Below are positions 60,943-64,000 of a stretch of 64,000 nucleotides of DNA, piece after piece. A model generated the notes under the pieces. It searched no databases. It saw only the letters and a list, made by a program, of their open reading frames with translations, and was not told the origin of the DNA. The stretch's first letter is position 1, and each line of letters opens with the position of its first letter. The translations under genes and the position numbers were made by a program. Source of the DNA: Aurantiochytrium sp. KH105 (Eukaryota; Sar; Bigyra; Thraustochytrida; Thraustochytriidae); the NCBI GenBank assembly GCA_003116975.1, contig BGKB01000064.1, forward strand, positions 248,001 to 312,000. Direction: 5' to 3'.

Positions 60943-60944
60943 AA
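60849..60944. repeat. (GAAA)n tetranucleotide repeat, about 24 copies
   Basis: A nearly perfect GAAA array of about 96 bases, the longest microsatellite in the window. Confidence 0.98.
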
Positions 60945-61060
60945 CGGGAAATCATGTGCCAGGCAAATAGCCAGAACAGAAGTCGATCGATCGGTTGGGC
61001 GCCGCGGAATTCTGAGGCGGCCTGACGTGAGTTCCAAGGACAGAAACCGAGTGCGGCCGC

Positions 61061-61113
61061 CTTGCCTTGCCTTGCCTTGCTTTGCCTTGCCTTGCCTTGC
61101 CTTCTCTGCCGCC
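61061..61113. repeat. (CCTTG)n pentanucleotide repeat
   Basis: About nine CTTGC units with one TTTGC variant; the complement of the CAAGG unit seen at 14991, 19727 and 46903. Confidence 0.95.
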
Positions 61114-61300
61114 GGGTGCCACGGTGTAGAACCGAGGCTTTGGGGGGCGACTGCTCTCGAGCAAGCAACAGCAAGCAGCAAAAGGGTAACATAACGCCTT
61201 TGAGCGCACAGCCAGGGGCGCCGCGCAGCCGGTGTTGCTGAGGCGTAGGTAGAGGTCGGCGGCGATTGGCGAAGGTAAAGGACGTTCATAGTTCTGCACC

Positions 61301-61360
61301 GCTCGGCTCGGCTCGGCTCGGCTCGGCTCGGCTCGGCTCGGCTCGGCTCGGCTCGGCTCG
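61301..61360. repeat. (GCTCG)12 pentanucleotide repeat
   Basis: Twelve perfect copies followed by GCACG variants, about 115 bases upstream of the SAXO-like gene ATG. Confidence 0.98.
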
Positions 61361-61473
61361 GCACGGCACGGGTACAGCTCGGCACAGCAAACCCGAGCCT
61401 CGCGAAACAATCCCGTGCGCAGGAACCGCTGCAAGACCAGATAAGAAAATAGTATAAAGAACAGGAAACAAGG

Positions 61474-62841
61474 ATGCAGCACTACGAGCCTCAAGTGATC
61501 CGACAGCAGCGGCCTGTGCTCGTCAACACGCACGTTGTTGGCGACAAACGCGTGCAGCTCTGGCACGAGCAGCGTCCCGCCTTCGATGGCCATACCACCT
61601 CGCGCGACGTCTACCACGCGCATCCTCTTGAAGCCGGCAAGCGTGGCGTCGCGCCCCCAGGCAACTTGTGCACCGACAAGAACAGCAAGTTCTACGGCTC
61701 GACCACGAGCAAGGAGTCCTACATTGAGCATCGAATTGAGGCTCCCGCGCGCAGCTGCACGGAAGAGAAATTCCAACCGAGCAACGCACGCTTCTATGGA
61801 ACCACAACTTCGGCAGAAGCCTACATCCCTCATAGTGTAGGGCCCGCCAAATCGCTTGCGCCTGTGCCTGCAGAACGGTCAAACTTGCCTTTTTACGGAA
61901 CAACCACTTCGCGAGAAACCTACCAACCCCATGCAGCGACCGCGCCGTCCGTGCCGAGCTCATCGGCGCGCGATACACACATTTCCGTCGGGACTGGCTC
62001 GCAATTTTACGGCGATACGACTGCGAAGAATGCATACGGTGCCCCGGGGGCTCACGACCCGACCAAACCGATTGTACCTGCAGGCAAATCTCTCGAGGGC
62101 GTGCTCTCGACAAACGATGGAACGCGCTTTCAGGGTGAGTCCACGTCGCGAGGAACTTTTGTTGCTCATGACATCCAGCCTCGCGTCCTTCCGGCGTCCA
62201 TTGCGTGGGAACCCAACAAGGCCTACTTTTACGGAACCACGACCAACGCTGACTCGTACCCAGCGCACCTCGTGCAGCCCATGGAACGCAATCGCGGCCC
62301 CTCGCATTCTGCCGTCACTAATGCTCCATTCCAGAGCGCCACGGAATCCCGCGAACGTTTCATGGCGCCTGGCAACGTCGAGCCTGTGCGAGCCACCCAC
62401 CCGGTGGGCAACCTCCACGTCGACCATGCGCACTTCCAGGGTACTTCGACGTCGCAAGACACCTTTCGAGGCTGGCAACTTCCTGTGCAGAGGCTTCCCG
62501 TTGGACTCGAGACCGTGAATGATGTTTTCCATGTAATGATTCCGGAGCGCCAGCGTCTTCCTGCCGAGCATGCACAGGTCTTTACGACTGTCACTGACGG
62601 CCAGACTTCTGTTCAGATCACCGTTCGTCAGGGAATCTCGGGACGGGCCTCTGAGAACACCGTGCTCGCCTCCTTTGAGCTTGTAGGCATCGATCCCGCG
62701 GCGTGTGGCTCGCCGCAGATCCTCGTCACCTTCTCCATCAACGAGCATTCGCGTCTCCACATTGACGCTGTCGACAAAATCACCGGCAAGGCCCAGCACA
62801 TTGCCATTGACCGCGACATCAACGCTTCTGCGTTTAACTAA
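61474..62841 (+). CDS. SAXO/MAP6-like repeat protein with Hsp70 substrate-binding domain
   Basis: 455 residues. The N-terminal 335 hold nine copies of a ~33-41-residue repeat with core FxGxTTSxxxY, at Phe37, 73, 107, 140, 178, 219, 252, 286 and 321, each followed by a Pro/His element. This resembles the Mn modules of SAXO/MAP6 proteins that bind and stabilise axonemal microtubules. From about 337 the chain switches to an Hsp70 substrate-binding beta domain: LPVGLETVNDV, QVFTTVTDGQTSVQITVRQG, FELVGIDPA and PQILVTFSINEHSRLHIDAVDKITGKAQ-type strands. There is no Hsp70 ATPase domain and no helical lid. An axonemal role with passive peptide binding is inferred. The start is the ATG after AACAAGG; no introns. 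Confidence 0.85.
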   Translation: MQHYEPQVIRQQRPVLVNTHVVGDKRVQLWHEQRPAFDGHTTSRDVYHAHPLEAGKRGVAPPGNLCTDKNSKFYGSTTSKESYIEHRIEAPARSCTEEKFQPSNARFYGTTTSAEAYIPHSVGPAKSLAPVPAERSNLPFYGTTTSRETYQPHAATAPSVPSSSARDTHISVGTGSQFYGDTTAKNAYGAPGAHDPTKPIVPAGKSLEGVLSTNDGTRFQGESTSRGTFVAHDIQPRVLPASIAWEPNKAYFYGTTTNADSYPAHLVQPMERNRGPSHSAVTNAPFQSATESRERFMAPGNVEPVRATHPVGNLHVDHAHFQGTSTSQDTFRGWQLPVQRLPVGLETVNDVFHVMIPERQRLPAEHAQVFTTVTDGQTSVQITVRQGISGRASENTVLASFELVGIDPAACGSPQILVTFSINEHSRLHIDAVDKITGKAQHIAIDRDINASAFN

Positions 62842-63345
62842 GCTCTCCGCGCTTCCTTGCATGTCACATCATCTTGCCTTTGTCTTGTAGACCCTGCAGA
62901 AATTAATCATCGAAAAGTTTCCCCCTCACCCAATTAGGTTTTGGTTTTTTCACAAATGATGCGAAGCCACACGAGTCTTTGGTCTAAACAACTAGCTAGG
63001 GCTAGGAGACACGTCTTCCCCTTGGTGAATGTACTCCATACGGCATGGAGTCCATATTATTTCTTATCATATTCATCTTTCCGCGTCATGTCAATGGTGT
63101 GGCTCATGGTGCCTCCCTCCATCATGATCGTGCGACTCCGTCGTGTTCCCTGCATTCCCCAATAACCGTCTCTCTCTCTCTCTGTGTCTTTCGCTTTGGG
63201 AGTCGGGACGGAGAGAGAGAGAGGGGGAGGGGGGGGGTTGTTGAAGGAGAGAAGGGAACAAACCACCATCACTCAGGAGCGCGCACGGCCAAGCGAGCTC
63301 CAGTCGGCCGACCGCTTGTGGAGAGACTGACCGCTCGACGGGACC
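62842..63345. other. Gap upstream of the coiled-coil gene
   Basis: 504 bases. A (CT)n tract near 63167-63183 and a (GA)n tract near 63208-63222 are complementary and could fold into a hairpin upstream of the last gene. No gene supported. Confidence 0.5.
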
Positions 63346-64000
63346 ATGTTTATTAACAGGCTGGCCTTTGGGTCCTTCAAAACGGGCCTCGAGGACAACC
63401 TGCGACGCGCCGTGGAAAGCATGGAAAACGTCGTCAAAAACAACTTTGGTGACGAGGACGAAGAGGCTTCCGACCACTATCGGCAGATTGAAGTGTACAA
63501 GCAGCTTCTCGTCGAGATGGAGCTCGGCCAGCTCAAGGTCCTACGCGAATATCAAAAGCTCTTCGCGGAGAAAGAAGCCAGGATCGCCGACCTCACCTCA
63601 AAGCAAGACATCGACAGCAACAACATCGATAACAACACCACCAACCCTGTAGCGTCCGACAATAAAAAAGGTAGCGCTGATCATGAGAGTGGCGAAGGTG
63701 ACACAGACGAGACCGATCGGACGCGTCAGGAAGAGGCCAAGGATGACGCCGAGTGGGTCCGCGACTGGGAGGCGCAAATGAAGACCAATATTTCCGAGAA
63801 AATGGACGCCCTCGTGCAGGCTCGCGAACACCGGGAAACCGCACGCATTCTCCGTGAACAGCTCGACTCTCTCAAGGACCACGTGCGTGCCCAAGACGCC
63901 AAGGTTGATCAACTCGAACGTCTCGAAAACTTGCGCAAGGACAAGGAGCAAGGCGATGAAAACGCCTTGGACACGCTGGCGCTAGAGTACTCAAAGCTCT
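63346..64000 (+). CDS. Coiled-coil protein, 5' part only
   Basis: Open from the ATG at 63346 to the window edge (218 codons), so the C-terminus is missing. It starts MFINRLAFGSFKTGLEDNLRRAVESMENVV and continues in charged heptad sequence (YRQIEVYKQLLVEMELGQLKVL, MDALVQAREHRETARILREQLDSL) typical of long coiled coils, with an acidic, Asn/Asp-rich break at about residues 85-130. It could be a golgin, centrosomal or motor-associated protein; nothing in the visible part decides. The ATG sits in GGGACCATG, a good context. Confidence 0.7.
   Translation, partial: MFINRLAFGSFKTGLEDNLRRAVESMENVVKNNFGDEDEEASDHYRQIEVYKQLLVEMELGQLKVLREYQKLFAEKEARIADLTSKQDIDSNNIDNNTTNPVASDNKKGSADHESGEGDTDETDRTRQEEAKDDAEWVRDWEAQMKTNISEKMDALVQAREHRETARILREQLDSLKDHVRAQDAKVDQLERLENLRKDKEQGDENALDTLALEYSKL

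Larger units (their letters stand above)
60510..61473. other. Microsatellite-dense gap
   Basis: 964 bases holding three long arrays: (GAAA)n, (CCTTG)n and (GCTCG)12. Open frames across it translate the arrays (for example Lys-Glu-Arg-Lys or Phe-Leu-Ser runs) and are not genes. Confidence 0.6.

Noticed and set aside
60613-61194. Open frames encoding Lys-Glu-Arg-Lys or Phe-Leu-Ser runs
   Set aside because: They only translate the (GAAA)n array.

Overview
This is nuclear DNA from a GC-rich, gene-dense, intron-poor unicellular eukaryote. Most genes are single open frames with conserved eukaryotic products (RAD50, PPWD1, Esf2/ABT1, ERGIC3/Erv46, acylaminoacyl-peptidase). Three genes have short spliceosomal introns: a dienelactone hydrolase with five, and an SDR and a FolD-type enzyme with one each. 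A SAXO-like axonemal repeat protein suggests a flagellated stage. The combination fits a heterotrophic stramenopile such as a thraustochytrid, but that placement is inference; no rRNA is present to test it. I saw no tRNA, rRNA, CRISPR array or intact transposon.

Layout. 1-6.2 kb: an LRR protein with a bacterial effector-type NEL E3 ubiquitin ligase domain (minus strand, running off the left edge), head to head with RAD50. 6.4-12.0 kb: SDR and ERGIC3 (divergent), then a tandem cNMP-binding-domain protein. 12.4-21.1 kb: six-exon dienelactone hydrolase, a TPR protein with a long acidic tail, and a HAD phosphatase. 21.5-29.2 kb: a PurK-PurE-SAICAR synthetase fusion, a Na+/H+ exchanger homologue lacking the ion-binding Asp, MsrA and a VIT1/CCC1 transporter. 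29.2-31.4 kb: a gene-free stretch including an AT-richer island. 31.4-39.8 kb: a secreted-type single-pass protein with a cytoplasmic SH3 domain, a PH/RGS-like/FHA protein, an M50 protease, and a cysteine desulfurase-like enzyme fused to a TtcA-type tRNA thiolase. 40.1-50.0 kb: PPWD1, class 3 lipase, pyruvate kinase, a 3.1 kb repeat-rich gap and Esf2/ABT1. 50.3-64 kb: a STAND/NB-ARC-TPR protein, FolD-type MTHFD, acylaminoacyl-peptidase, a disordered orphan protein, a SAXO-like protein with an Hsp70 substrate-binding domain, and the start of a coiled-coil gene that runs off the right edge.

The genes do not form one pathway. Purine synthesis (PurK-PurE-PurC) and one-carbon metabolism (FolD) are linked biochemically but lie 30 kb apart. 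The most unusual content is domain architecture: the eukaryote-resident NEL ligase, the desulfurase-thiolase fusion, and the Hsp70 SBD on a microtubule-type repeat protein. Gaps between genes are rich in microsatellites with a 5-base period.
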